64,000 nt of DNA, from the NCBI GenBank assembly GCA_052117605.1, contig JBQKIT010000002.1; one strand, given 5' to 3'. A program made the translations under genes and the position numbers. The notes below the pieces were generated by a model that saw only the letters and a program-made list of their open reading frames with translations, ran no database searches and was not told the origin of the DNA. Numbering within the stretch: position 1 is the stretch's first letter; each line of letters opens with the position of its first letter. Below, piece after piece: positions 44,304 to 52,808 of the stretch. The stretch comes from CAG-791 sp000431495 (GTDB lineage: Bacteria; Bacillota; Clostridia; Lachnospirales; Lachnospiraceae).

Positions 44304-45914
44304 ATGTATCGGGTATATTTGGCAGATGATAACGATTTGTTCCGGGAGTCACTCATCAAGACCATTTCATGGGAGAAAATTGACTGTACTCTGATCGGTG
44401 ACGCCAGAGACGGCGATACGGCCGGGCGGGAGATTCTGGAATTGAAGCCGGATATTGTGCTGATGGATATCCGGATGCCGGGAATGAGCGGACTGGAAAT
44501 TGCAGCACTTCTGAAAACGAACGGGTTTCAGGGGAGAGTCATTATCATCACCGGCTATAACGATTTCAGCTATGCTCAGAAGGGAATCCGGATTGGTGTC
44601 TTTGATTTTCTCCTGAAGCCGATTGACGAGAGCGAGCTGGAGAATGTCATTGTCCGGGCATGCAGGGATATTGAACAGGAACGGGAAGACAAGAAGAGAC
44701 AGGCACTTTTCGAGGATGAGATTTCGAAGGAAGCTGCAGGTGAGGTGACACAGGGACAGAATCTGGATCTGCTTCTGCAGAAGGGCTTAAACGGTGATCC
44801 GGAATCTCTGGAGAATATGGAGAGCATTGTTTCCTCACAGATGTGCTTTACTCTGTATGAGCTTTTAAGAGTCAGCCCGGACAATCCGCAGGGCATGGGA
44901 GGCCGCTCGATGGAAGCGTGGACGATGTCTGTCCGGGAGCTGTTTGAGAAGCTTCCGGATGGAGTGTCAGCATGCTTTGCCATTCATGAGAAGGCATTGT
45001 ATGTCCTGGTATACTTCCGCATGTTTGATGCTGCAAGGGATTATGACATTGAGACGGTTCGGCTTGCAACGATGGCATATCAGAAATCCGCAGAGAATCA
45101 GAACGATGTGTGCATCAGCATCAGCAGGTGCCATGACAAATTCAAGGATCTCCGGGAAGCGGTCAGGGAGGCGCAGTTCTCCTTTGACAGCCGGTTTTTT
45201 ATCGAGAACCGGCACGTCATTCATTACAACAGCTTAAAGAGCAACAGCATGGCGAATCTGTATCCGATCATGCAGAAGGTGGAAGAATTCTATGGAATTC
45301 TCCGGGAGCATCCATCGGAAATTGAGAAGTCGCTGGAGGATATCGAGGTGATGTTTCACGCGGGCGGATGCTTCGACCTTGCGGTGCTTCGGAATATCCT
45401 TGCCAATATGGCCATTATGATCAACATGATTCTTGCGGAGCATGTGGATGAAGAGGACAGCCGGAGCGTGAATGCCGGGAATATCATTCAGGAAATGAAT
45501 GCGGCATCTTCGATTGATGAGGCGTTTCGAATTCTGCGGCGCTATGCCGTGAAGGTGGTGGTGCAGGCGCAGAACGAAAGCGAGGAGAGCAACCGCGCTG
45601 TGACGGAACGGATTCTGGACTATCTGGATCACCATTATCAGGAACACTTAAGTCTGCAGGATGTATGTGATTATGTCGGATTTTCACGCGGCTATGTATG
45701 CCGGATTCTGAAGAATGATACGGGGGAAACCTTTGTATCGCTGCTCAATAAGATCCGGATTGAAAAGGCGAAGGAAATGCTGGCAACACACCAGTACAAG
45801 GTTTATGAGGTTGCTGAGGCTACCGGCTTCTCCAATTATGCCTATTTCTATCAGGCGTACCGGAAATATACGGGATTGTCACCAAAAACACATAAAAAGC
45901 AAAATAACGAATAA
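44304..45914 (+). CDS. YesN-type response regulator with AraC DNA-binding domain
   Basis: This 536-residue protein has an N-terminal receiver domain (YRVYLADDNDLFRESL; phospho-accepting Asp55 in DIVLMDIRMPGMSG; the conserved Lys in FDFLLKPIDE), a long middle region of about 300 residues and a C-terminal AraC double helix-turn-helix (HLSLQDVCDYVGFSRGYVCRILK; YKVYEVAEATGFSNYAYFYQAYRKYTG). It should bind DNA upstream of the ABC transporter operon that starts 164 bases later, in response to the kinase encoded just before. AAAGGAGCAG precedes the ATG. It is followed by a strong hairpin terminator. Confidence 0.94.
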   Translation: MYRVYLADDNDLFRESLIKTISWEKIDCTLIGDARDGDTAGREILELKPDIVLMDIRMPGMSGLEIAALLKTNGFQGRVIIITGYNDFSYAQKGIRIGVFDFLLKPIDESELENVIVRACRDIEQEREDKKRQALFEDEISKEAAGEVTQGQNLDLLLQKGLNGDPESLENMESIVSSQMCFTLYELLRVSPDNPQGMGGRSMEAWTMSVRELFEKLPDGVSACFAIHEKALYVLVYFRMFDAARDYDIETVRLATMAYQKSAENQNDVCISISRCHDKFKDLREAVREAQFSFDSRFFIENRHVIHYNSLKSNSMANLYPIMQKVEEFYGILREHPSEIEKSLEDIEVMFHAGGCFDLAVLRNILANMAIMINMILAEHVDEEDSRSVNAGNIIQEMNAASSIDEAFRILRRYAVKVVVQAQNESEESNRAVTERILDYLDHHYQEHLSLQDVCDYVGFSRGYVCRILKNDTGETFVSLLNKIRIEKAKEMLATHQYKVYEVAEATGFSNYAYFYQAYRKYTGLSPKTHKKQNNE

Positions 45915-45950
45915 AAATACATACAACATGCTACAAAAGCAAATGGTTCG

Positions 45951-46018
45951 TGAGAGCTGTTTTCTCTAAAATAGGCTTCAGAAGTTGAGAGTCAGAGGAA
46001 ACAGCTCTCATTTGTTTT
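45951..46018 (+). terminator. Intrinsic terminator after the response regulator
   Basis: A 17-base arm at 45951-45967 (TGAGAGCTGTTTTCTCT) pairs with 45994-46010, with one G-T pair, and a T-rich stretch follows (TTTGTTTTTCATTTTC). It separates the two-component genes from the transporter operon, whose first gene starts at 46078. Partial read-through or a promoter inside the hairpin region is possible. Confidence 0.85.
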
Positions 46019-46077
46019 TCATTTTCTTATCGGCCCGGCCTCATGCAAGGGGACTGAGGCGCAAAAGGAGGTTATTT

Positions 46078-47442
46078 ATGAAGAGGAAACAGGTACTGAG
46101 TGTTGCACTGGCAGCAACCATGGCTGTCGGCATGCTGGCAGGATGCGGATCATCCTCATCGGGAAGCTCTGCTGCAAAGGACGACACAGCAGCATCCACG
46201 GAGGCAGCAGCCGAAGAAGCAGCATCCACCGAGGCAGCTGCGGAGGAGACTGCAGAGGCAGCTACAGATATCTCAGGTGATCTGAACATCATTCATTACC
46301 TGACAGAGGACAACAAGATTGCGGCACTGGATGAGCTGGTCTCCGGTTTTGAAGCTGAGTATCCGGACGTAAAGGTCAACGTGGAAGCAATGTCCATGGA
46401 TAACTACACCGATGTCATCAAGCTGAGATTCTCCACAAACGAAGCTCCGGATGTCATTTTCGGACAGCCGAAGTCCTATACCGATCTGATCGACAATGGC
46501 CTGATCATGGACCTTTCCGATCAGGAATTTGCAAGCAGACTTTCCGAGGGCGCTGCCAACTGCGTGACCTACAATGACAAGATTTACGGTGTCGCTCTTG
46601 ACCAGATGGCAAACGTTGTTTTCTACAATAAGGACATCTTCGAGGAGCAAGGACTCTCGGTTCCGACTACCTACGATGAGTTCATCGACGTCTGCAAAAA
46701 GCTGAAGGAAGCAGGAATTACTCCCTGTGCAGCCGGCTACACGGATGACATTGCAATCGGCGCAAACTGGTACACCATTTACTACGGATCCAAATGGGAT
46801 CAGGCACAGAACAATGCCCAGGAGCTGATGGACGGCGCAAGCTTCGCAGATTACAAGGGATACTCGGAAGCGCTGGATCAGTGGCGTGAGATCATGACCA
46901 ACTACCAGAACGATGACCGCAAGACAATTGATACCGCAAGAGCAGAGCAGATGTTTGCAAACGGCGACACAGCAATGATCATCATCGGAACCTGGGGCCT
47001 TGGTGCAATCATGGGCTACAATCCGGATGGAAACTTCGGAGGATTCACCTATCCTTCCGAGAACAATGCAGATGACTGTGCAGTACCGGTCAACATCGAT
47101 GACTGCTGGATGATCTCCGAGGATACGCAGAATAAGGATGCAGCACTTGCCTTCCTTGAGTATGCAACCAGAGCAGAGGTTAACTCCAAGTGGTGCGGAA
47201 CCGCTTCTCAGCTGAGCGCACTGGACGGCGTTGAGTGTGATACCCTTCCTCAGGCAGCACAGGACATTGCAAACGAGATCGCGACCAAGAAGACCACAGC
47301 ATGGGCTTCCATTTCGAACTTCACAGGTCAGTTCAGCACAGCATATTATGCAACCCTGCATGATTTTGCAAACAACGATGATATGACCAACGAAGAGTGG
47401 GCTGCAGAAATCGATGGCGAGTTTGCATCCGCAAGAAAGTAA
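46078..47442 (+). CDS. ABC transporter sugar-binding lipoprotein (family 1 extracellular solute-binding)
   Basis: This 454-residue protein has a lipoprotein signal peptide (MKRKQVLSVALAATMAVGMLAGC, lipobox LAGC with Cys23), then an Ala/Glu/Thr-rich linker (about 24-62) and a periplasmic-binding-like domain with LNIIHYLTEDNK, FSTNEAPDVIFGQ, GVALDQMANVVFYNKDIFEEQGL and FANGDTAMIIIGTWGLG. It captures an oligosaccharide outside the membrane and hands it to the permeases encoded downstream. AAAAGGAGG seven bases ahead of the ATG is a near-perfect ribosome binding site, fitting high expression. A stable hairpin separates it from the permease genes. Ligand is unknown. Confidence 0.94.
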   Translation: MKRKQVLSVALAATMAVGMLAGCGSSSSGSSAAKDDTAASTEAAAEEAASTEAAAEETAEAATDISGDLNIIHYLTEDNKIAALDELVSGFEAEYPDVKVNVEAMSMDNYTDVIKLRFSTNEAPDVIFGQPKSYTDLIDNGLIMDLSDQEFASRLSEGAANCVTYNDKIYGVALDQMANVVFYNKDIFEEQGLSVPTTYDEFIDVCKKLKEAGITPCAAGYTDDIAIGANWYTIYYGSKWDQAQNNAQELMDGASFADYKGYSEALDQWREIMTNYQNDDRKTIDTARAEQMFANGDTAMIIIGTWGLGAIMGYNPDGNFGGFTYPSENNADDCAVPVNIDDCWMISEDTQNKDAALAFLEYATRAEVNSKWCGTASQLSALDGVECDTLPQAAQDIANEIATKKTTAWASISNFTGQFSTAYYATLHDFANNDDMTNEEWAAEIDGEFASARK

Positions 47443-47465
47443 TCAACAGGATTAAGCAAGGAAAA

Positions 47466-47499
47466 ATAAGAGGCATCGGGCTCCATCGATGCCTCTTAT
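47466..47499 (+). promoter_or_regulatory. Intercistronic hairpin between binding protein and permease genes
   Basis: ATAAGAGGCATCG at 47466-47478 and CGATGCCTCTTAT at 47487-47499 form a perfect 13-base stem with an 8-base loop. No T run follows. Such hairpins after binding-protein genes are known to protect the upstream mRNA or dampen read-through, so the lipoprotein is made in excess over the permeases. That role is inferred from position and structure. Confidence 0.75.
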
Positions 47500-47521
47500 G
47501 GTTCAGATAGAGGTAACGGGA

Positions 47522-48394
47522 ATGACGAAATTAAGTGACAGACAGAAAAGAACCATACGGCGGGAGATTGTCGATTTTTCATTTGTTCTGCCTGCGTTGG
47601 TTGTGTTCGTGCTGGTAATCATCCTCCCGCTGATTTCCGGAATCCGCTATACGTTTACGGACTGGAACGGAATGGCGAAGCAGATTAACTTTGTGGGGCT
47701 GAAGAATTACAGTACCGTTCTGCATGACAAGGATCTGATCAAACCGATTGTCAATACAGGATTGTATACGCTGATTACCACAGTGGTCATCAACATTCTG
47801 GGCCTGACACTGGCGATGATGGTGACGCGGGAATTCAAGGGTGTGAATGTGATCAAGAGCATTGTCTTCATTCCCCTGGTTGTCAGCCTGGTGCTGGTTT
47901 CCTACATGTGGATGTATGTGTACAGTGATTTCTTCGGAATGATGGGACTGGAGAGTCCGCTGATCAAGGAGAAAACGGTTATCATCGGACTGTGTGCCAT
48001 GGCCGTCTGGAAAGAGGTAGGCCTTGCGATGATGATATATCTGGCAGCACTAAAGGGTGTCTCCTCCGACTATTACGAGGCGGCAACGATCGACGGAGCA
48101 GGATTCTGGGCGAAGTTCCGGCATATTACAATCCCCATGATTGCTCCGGCATTTACCTATTGCATTCCGTATTGGATTGCCGGCGGATTGAGAATGTATG
48201 ACTATTCCTATGTGGCAACCGGCGGCGGTCCCAATCATGCCAGTGAGTCGATGGCATATTACATTTATGAGTACCTGTTCCCGTACAACAAGGTTGGCTA
48301 CGGACAGACGGTAGCAGTAATTTATCTTATTTTCTGCCTGATTCTATCTCAGATCATCACGAAGCAGTTAAGAAAGAGAGAGATTGAATTATGA
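47522..48394 (+). CDS. ABC sugar transporter permease (MalF/UgpA-like)
   Basis: This 290-residue protein has six membrane helices and the EAA loop as YYEAATIDGAGFWAKFRHITIPM, which contacts the ATPase. FVLPALVVFVLVIILPLISGIRYTFTDWNG at the N-terminus is typical of the MalF/UgpA/LacF class of carbohydrate permeases. It forms a heterodimer with the next gene's product. No ATPase gene is present, so a shared MsmX-type ATPase encoded elsewhere must energise the system, as is usual in Firmicutes. The ATG at 47522 has AGAGGTAACGGG upstream. It overlaps the next gene by ATGA. Confidence 0.94.
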   Translation: MTKLSDRQKRTIRREIVDFSFVLPALVVFVLVIILPLISGIRYTFTDWNGMAKQINFVGLKNYSTVLHDKDLIKPIVNTGLYTLITTVVINILGLTLAMMVTREFKGVNVIKSIVFIPLVVSLVLVSYMWMYVYSDFFGMMGLESPLIKEKTVIIGLCAMAVWKEVGLAMMIYLAALKGVSSDYYEAATIDGAGFWAKFRHITIPMIAPAFTYCIPYWIAGGLRMYDYSYVATGGGPNHASESMAYYIYEYLFPYNKVGYGQTVAVIYLIFCLILSQIITKQLRKREIEL

Positions 48395-49227
48395 TTCACA
48401 CGACAAGATACAAAATATGTAATGCAGTAAAAATTGTGATTCTGTGGCTGGTCGCTGTCATCTGTCTCGCTCCCTTTTATGTGGCGATCTGCTACGCATT
48501 TAAATCCAAGCAGGATTTTGCAAAGACCAAGCTTGCCTTTCCGACAAAGCTTTATCTGCAGAACTTTGCGGATGCATTTGCACTGAAGAACTACTTCAGC
48601 TCGGTGCTGAACAGTGCGATCGTTTCAGTCTTTGTTGTCATTCTGATTGTGGCCTGCTGTTCCTCTGCGGCCTACATGGTGACCCGTAAAAATAATAAGT
48701 TCTACAATTTCATTTACTATTTCTTCCAGATGGTCATTCTGATTCCGTTTCAGACCATCATGTTCCCGCTCTACCAGGAGCTGTCAAGAGCACATGCACT
48801 CAACACTTTGTTTGGCGTTATATTCGCAGAGCTCGGTGTATACATGGGCTACTATGTATTCCTGTATGCGGGATTTATCAAGGGCGTTCCGGTGGCACTG
48901 GAGGAGGCGGCGCAGATTGACGGCGCAAACCGCTATCAGGTTTATGTCAAAATCGTCCTTCCTTTGCTGAAGCCGATTACCATGACGGTTGTTGTCCTGT
49001 GCTTCCTGGCTTCCTGGAACGACTTCTTCCTTCCTCTGATCCTGATTCAGAAGGACAGCATGAAGACCCTTCCTCTGATGCAGTTCTTCTTCTTCGGACA
49101 GTACACCTCCAACATCAACCTGGCCTTTGCAGCATCTCTGATTGCATTGGTTCCTCCGGTGATTGTGTATTTCTGTTCTCAGAAATACATTGTGGCAGGA
49201 ATGACAGCGGGCGCTGTGAAATCATAA
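48391..49227 (+). CDS. ABC sugar transporter permease (MalG/UgpE-like)
   Basis: This 278-residue six-helix permease has the EAA motif in EEAAQIDGANRYQVYVKIVLPLLKP and FLASWNDFFLPLI near the C-terminus, the pattern of MalG/UgpE-class proteins. It pairs with the permease whose gene it overlaps by ATGA. The signal APFYVAICYAFKSKQDF after the first helix is also typical. Imported substrate is probably an oligosaccharide cleaved by the hydrolase and deacylated by the esterase encoded just downstream; this link is inferred. Confidence 0.94.
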   Translation: MIHTTRYKICNAVKIVILWLVAVICLAPFYVAICYAFKSKQDFAKTKLAFPTKLYLQNFADAFALKNYFSSVLNSAIVSVFVVILIVACCSSAAYMVTRKNNKFYNFIYYFFQMVILIPFQTIMFPLYQELSRAHALNTLFGVIFAELGVYMGYYVFLYAGFIKGVPVALEEAAQIDGANRYQVYVKIVLPLLKPITMTVVVLCFLASWNDFFLPLILIQKDSMKTLPLMQFFFFGQYTSNINLAFAASLIALVPPVIVYFCSQKYIVAGMTAGAVKS

Positions 49228-49265
49228 AAGTGAAACGTAAAAATTGGAGAAAGTGAAAAAATTCT

Positions 49266-50366
49266 ATGAAAAGACGTTGGACAGAAGAAGAAATCTGGGC
49301 CTGGTATCGGGAAAGACCCTGGATCAGCGGATGCAATTTCATTCCAAGCGGAGCGATGGACGGGATGGTCTGGATGCTGCAGGAATATGATCACGAGCAT
49401 GCATTTCAGGAGGCAGCGAAGGAAATCGCACTGGCAGCCAGTGTGGGGCTTAACAGTGTAAGAGTCTTCCTTCCGTTCTATCTGTGGAGAGTGCAGCACG
49501 ATTCCTTTATGAAAAATCTGGAGGAATTTCTGAGCCTTCTGGATCAGTATCATATGACAATGATGCCGGTCATCTTTAATGACTGCAGCGTGGCAAAGAG
49601 GCTGTATCAGGAGCCGGTTCTCGGACCGCAGCCGGAGCCCGTTCCCGGGTATTTCGGCGGAAGCGATGTGACACCGTTTGACGATGATACGCAGAACGGA
49701 GACACCGTCGGGTACATTCCGACTGATGATCCGGAGATGGAGCCTGTTGCAGAGGCTTATGTCCGTGAACTGGCGAGGACCTATGGAAACGACCCGCGTA
49801 TTCTGATCTGGAATGTGTGGAATGAGGCCGGAAACTCGCAGCGCGGAGACAAGTCCATGCCGATGCTGAAGAAGACCTTTGCGTGGTTTCGTGAGGAGAA
49901 TGTCATGCAGCCTTTGACGGCAGATGTCTGGGGTGCCGGAGCGGAGCATCCGTACGGCTGGCTGAAAAAGCCCGGAATTTATGCAGAGATCGAAAAGGAA
50001 GCCATCGCCCAGTCAGATATTGTCAGCTTCCATTTCTACGGAGACTATGAGCATTCCAGACAGTATATCCGGATTCTGGAGCAGTACGGAAGGCCGCTTA
50101 TCAATACGGAATGGATGCATCGCCCGTATCGGAGCATCATCCAGACGCACCTTCCGCTCTGGAAAAAGCATAAGGTGGGAAGCTATTTCTTCGGCTTTGT
50201 AAACGGGAAAGCGCAGTTCAATTTTGTCTGGGAATTCATCAAAAAGCTTCCGGATATTGACACCAGTCTGTGGATGCATGACATTTTCCATTCGGACTTT
50301 ACCCCGTATGACGCGGAAGAAATTGAGGTCCTGAAGGACTGCAACAAGGATAAGAAAATTTTCTGA
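49266..50366 (+). CDS. Clan GH-A (GH5-like) glycoside hydrolase, cytoplasmic
   Basis: This 366-residue (beta/alpha)8-type protein has the clan GH-A pattern: VGLNSVRVFLPFYLWRV early, the acid/base glutamate in WNVWNEAGN (Glu187), FHFYGDYEH, and the nucleophile glutamate in LINTEWMHR (Glu282). No signal peptide is seen, so it would act on imported oligosaccharides. The exact GH family is unclear; GH5-like or a related unassigned group fits best. It lies 38 bases after the permease genes, with GGAGAAAGTG upstream, and 28 bases before an esterase gene, making a transport-and-degradation operon. Substrate could be a beta-mannan, xylan or host glycan fragment. Confidence 0.8.
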   Translation: MKRRWTEEEIWAWYRERPWISGCNFIPSGAMDGMVWMLQEYDHEHAFQEAAKEIALAASVGLNSVRVFLPFYLWRVQHDSFMKNLEEFLSLLDQYHMTMMPVIFNDCSVAKRLYQEPVLGPQPEPVPGYFGGSDVTPFDDDTQNGDTVGYIPTDDPEMEPVAEAYVRELARTYGNDPRILIWNVWNEAGNSQRGDKSMPMLKKTFAWFREENVMQPLTADVWGAGAEHPYGWLKKPGIYAEIEKEAIAQSDIVSFHFYGDYEHSRQYIRILEQYGRPLINTEWMHRPYRSIIQTHLPLWKKHKVGSYFFGFVNGKAQFNFVWEFIKKLPDIDTSLWMHDIFHSDFTPYDAEEIEVLKDCNKDKKIF

Positions 50367-50394
50367 CATTCATAAATAGGTAAAGGAAAACAGG

Positions 50395-51240
50395 ATGAGC
50401 AGATATGAAAATGTAGTTTACAAAATGACGGATACGCATCCGTTGTATTTTGATCTGGAGGTTCCGGAGGATGTGGAAAATCCGCCGCTGATTATGTGGA
50501 TTCATGGGGGCGGCTGGAAGGACCTGAACCGGAAATGGAATCTGGTGTCCAATATGAGCGGGCGCGGATATGCGGTAGCATCCATTGACTACCGCTATTC
50601 GGATGAAGACTGCTTCCCCGCGGATATTATTGACTGTAAGGACGCTCTCTGGTATCTGAGAAAGCACGCCGCAGAATATGGCTATGATCCGGAGAAAATT
50701 ATAGTGGCAGGTGATTCCGCCGGGGGACATCTGGCAGAGCTGGTCGGCGTATCCATCGGGAACCGGGACTGGGAACGGGAAGATGAGGCAGACTATGGCG
50801 TTTGCGCCGTGATCAGCTTTGCAGGGGCTGTCATGTTGAGAAATGATAAGCTCGGAATTGATAACAAGGTTCTTACACAGCTGATTGGTGTGGATTCCAG
50901 GACCAAGACCTATCTGAGCCGGGTGCAGGCAGCAAGACCGGTCAATTATATCAATGGAACCGAACCGCCGTTTCTTCTGGTATATGGAACGGAGGATGAG
51001 TACGTGGCACCGCGAGATCCGAGAACGTTAAGAAACGCACTGGAAGAAGCGGGCGTTCCGGTTCACATGTATTACATTCCGGGCGGCCATCACGGCAATG
51101 CCGGAAAGCTGGTGGATGACATTGTCTGCGAATTCCTGGACTACTATGTGAAGAATAAGCCCACCGTTGTAATACCGGAGCTTCAGAAATGCCATGACCG
51201 CACCGTTCCGCTTACAGAGCGTTATATTGCAGCGGAGTGA
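50395..51240 (+). CDS. Alpha/beta-hydrolase esterase (BD-FAE/Aes-like)
   Basis: This 281-residue protein has the oxyanion motif WIHGGGW, the nucleophile Ser108 in GDSAGGH, the acid Asp201 in YGTEDEYVAP and the base His232 or His233 in GGHHGN. This is the carbohydrate-esterase-like group of hormone-sensitive-lipase relatives, which remove acetyl or feruloyl groups from sugars. It has no signal peptide. As the last gene of the transporter operon it probably deacylates imported oligosaccharides before or after cleavage by the upstream hydrolase. AGGTAAAGGAAAACAGG precedes the start. The operon's terminator falls inside the converging hflX gene. Confidence 0.88.
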   Translation: MSRYENVVYKMTDTHPLYFDLEVPEDVENPPLIMWIHGGGWKDLNRKWNLVSNMSGRGYAVASIDYRYSDEDCFPADIIDCKDALWYLRKHAAEYGYDPEKIIVAGDSAGGHLAELVGVSIGNRDWEREDEADYGVCAVISFAGAVMLRNDKLGIDNKVLTQLIGVDSRTKTYLSRVQAARPVNYINGTEPPFLLVYGTEDEYVAPRDPRTLRNALEEAGVPVHMYYIPGGHHGNAGKLVDDIVCEFLDYYVKNKPTVVIPELQKCHDRTVPLTERYIAAE

Positions 51241-51263
51241 CGAGGGTGAGATTCGGAAGCGGA

Positions 51264-52571
51264 TCAGGAAGAGGATGGAAGCTGCATATCGTTAAGCAGC
51301 TTCGCATCCTTTTCTGTGAGTGTGATGTCCAGCTTTACTCCCTCCGGAAGATATTCCACACGGCTGTCCGGATATTTCTTCTGCATTTCATTCAACAGGC
51401 CGCCGCAGGAGTAGGGGAGCAGGTAGGTGTGCTGCTCCTTTTTGCCATCGAGCGTCTGATCGAGCAGATCAAGGAGCGTCTCATACCCATCGCGGTTCCT
51501 TGCGGAGAAATAAATGTGATCCGGGAACGAGCGAAGAACCGGAAGGTCTTCACAGAGATCTGCCTTGTTATAGACGACAAGAGTCGGAATGTCGGAGGCA
51601 CCGATTTCATCCAGGGTTCTGCGGGTGACCTTCAGCTGCTCCTGCCATTCCGGGTCGGAATAGTCCACAACCTCCACGAGGAGGTCCGCATATTTCACCT
51701 CATCCAGGGTGGAGCGGAAGGCCTTTACCAATGTGTGCGGAAGGTCGGAGATAAAGCCAACGGTATCACTCAGAAGAAACGGAGAATGTCCGGGAATCCG
51801 GATGATGCGCACAGAGGTGTCCAGCGTGGCAAAGAGCATGTCCTTTTCCAGTACGGTTCTGTCCTGGACAGAGTCGGAAGGATTCGGACACAGGGACAGC
51901 AGACCGTTCATCAGAGTGGATTTTCCGGCATTGGTGTAGCCGACAAGAGAAACGAGCGGAAGGCCGCTCCGGAGTCTGCGGCTTCTCTGTGTGGAGCGCT
52001 CCTTCTCCACCTCCTTCAGCTGACGGTTGATTTCTGCAAGCTGGTGCTCGATGTGACGACGATCGAGCTCCAGCTTTTCCTCTCCGGCACCTTTGTTGGA
52101 GAGGCGGCCGGAGCCTCCGCCCTGGCGGCTTAGGTTTTTGCGCATGCCGACGAGTCTTGGCAGCATATACTGGAGCTGCGCAGACTTCACCTGAAGCCTT
52201 GCCTCGCGGGTTCTTGCCCTTGTGCTGAAAATCTGCAGGATGATGCCGGTGCGATCCATGACCTCGGTATCCAGAAAATCCTCGAGATTCCGGACCTGCA
52301 TGGGAGTCAGGGCCTCCTGAACAATCACAATATCCGCATCGTCCGCAAGGACAGCGGTTTTGATTTCCTCTACCTTGCCGCGGCCGAACAGAGTCTTCTG
52401 TGTGACGGCCGGCGCATTCTGGACAATGGAGGACGTCACCTCCAGATCACAGGCCTCTGCAAGCTGCGCAAGCTCCTTCATGGAGGAGAGGTAGCGCTCC
52501 GGTGACTTTTCTGTATTCAGGCCGGCGAGGACGGCTCTTTTCTTTTCGGCTGACGGCTGCAGTTCAATCAT
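51264..52571 (-). CDS. hflX: GTPase HflX
   Basis: This 435-residue protein has the HflX N-terminal domain (ERYLSSMKELAQLAEACDLEV; FGRGKVEEIKTAVLADDADIVIVQEALTPMQVRNLED region), a glycine-rich linker (SRQGGGSGRLSNKGAGEEKLE) and a GTPase domain with G1 GYTNAGKSTLMN, DTVGFISDLPHTLV and NKADL. HflX binds 70S and 50S ribosomes and helps split stalled or heat-damaged ones. AAAGGAAAA lies about nine bases ahead of its ATG at 52571. It is divergent from the HtrA gene and converges on the esterase gene with 23 bases between stop codons. Confidence 0.95.
   Translation of the reverse strand: MIELQPSAEKKRAVLAGLNTEKSPERYLSSMKELAQLAEACDLEVTSSIVQNAPAVTQKTLFGRGKVEEIKTAVLADDADIVIVQEALTPMQVRNLEDFLDTEVMDRTGIILQIFSTRARTREARLQVKSAQLQYMLPRLVGMRKNLSRQGGGSGRLSNKGAGEEKLELDRRHIEHQLAEINRQLKEVEKERSTQRSRRLRSGLPLVSLVGYTNAGKSTLMNGLLSLCPNPSDSVQDRTVLEKDMLFATLDTSVRIIRIPGHSPFLLSDTVGFISDLPHTLVKAFRSTLDEVKYADLLVEVVDYSDPEWQEQLKVTRRTLDEIGASDIPTLVVYNKADLCEDLPVLRSFPDHIYFSARNRDGYETLLDLLDQTLDGKKEQHTYLLPYSCGGLLNEMQKKYPDSRVEYLPEGVKLDITLTEKDAKLLNDMQLPSSS
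51273..51313 (+). terminator. Intrinsic terminator inside the 3' end of convergent hflX
   Basis: GGATGGAAGCTGC at 51273-51285 pairs with GCAGCTTC-GCATCC at 51296-51309 with one bulged G, and TTTT plus a T-rich stretch follows at 51310-51316. It is oriented to end plus-strand transcription of the esterase operon, yet it lies wholly within the last codons of the minus-strand hflX. Confidence 0.7.
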
Positions 52572-52808
52572 TTCTGTTTTCCTTTAAATCTTTGATTCCT
52601 TATGTTGTAATACATAGCATTCGTATTTGTCAGATGTTCTTATTAGATCACAAATGTTGCAAAAATCGAACACACTTTGAACACAATTATCCAGTATACT
52701 CAGAATTGTTTTAAAGGAAACCAATCGAGAAATCAGTTTGAGAAGTATTTCGCAATATATTTCGGAATGAATCAGTGATAGATTGAGCAGGAAAGTGAGG
52801 TATCTACC

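Noticed and set aside
51237..52133. A 298-residue plus-strand open frame opposite hflX
   Set aside because: It is the exact antisense of a well-conserved GTPase gene, starts at the esterase stop and has no family motifs or ribosome binding site.
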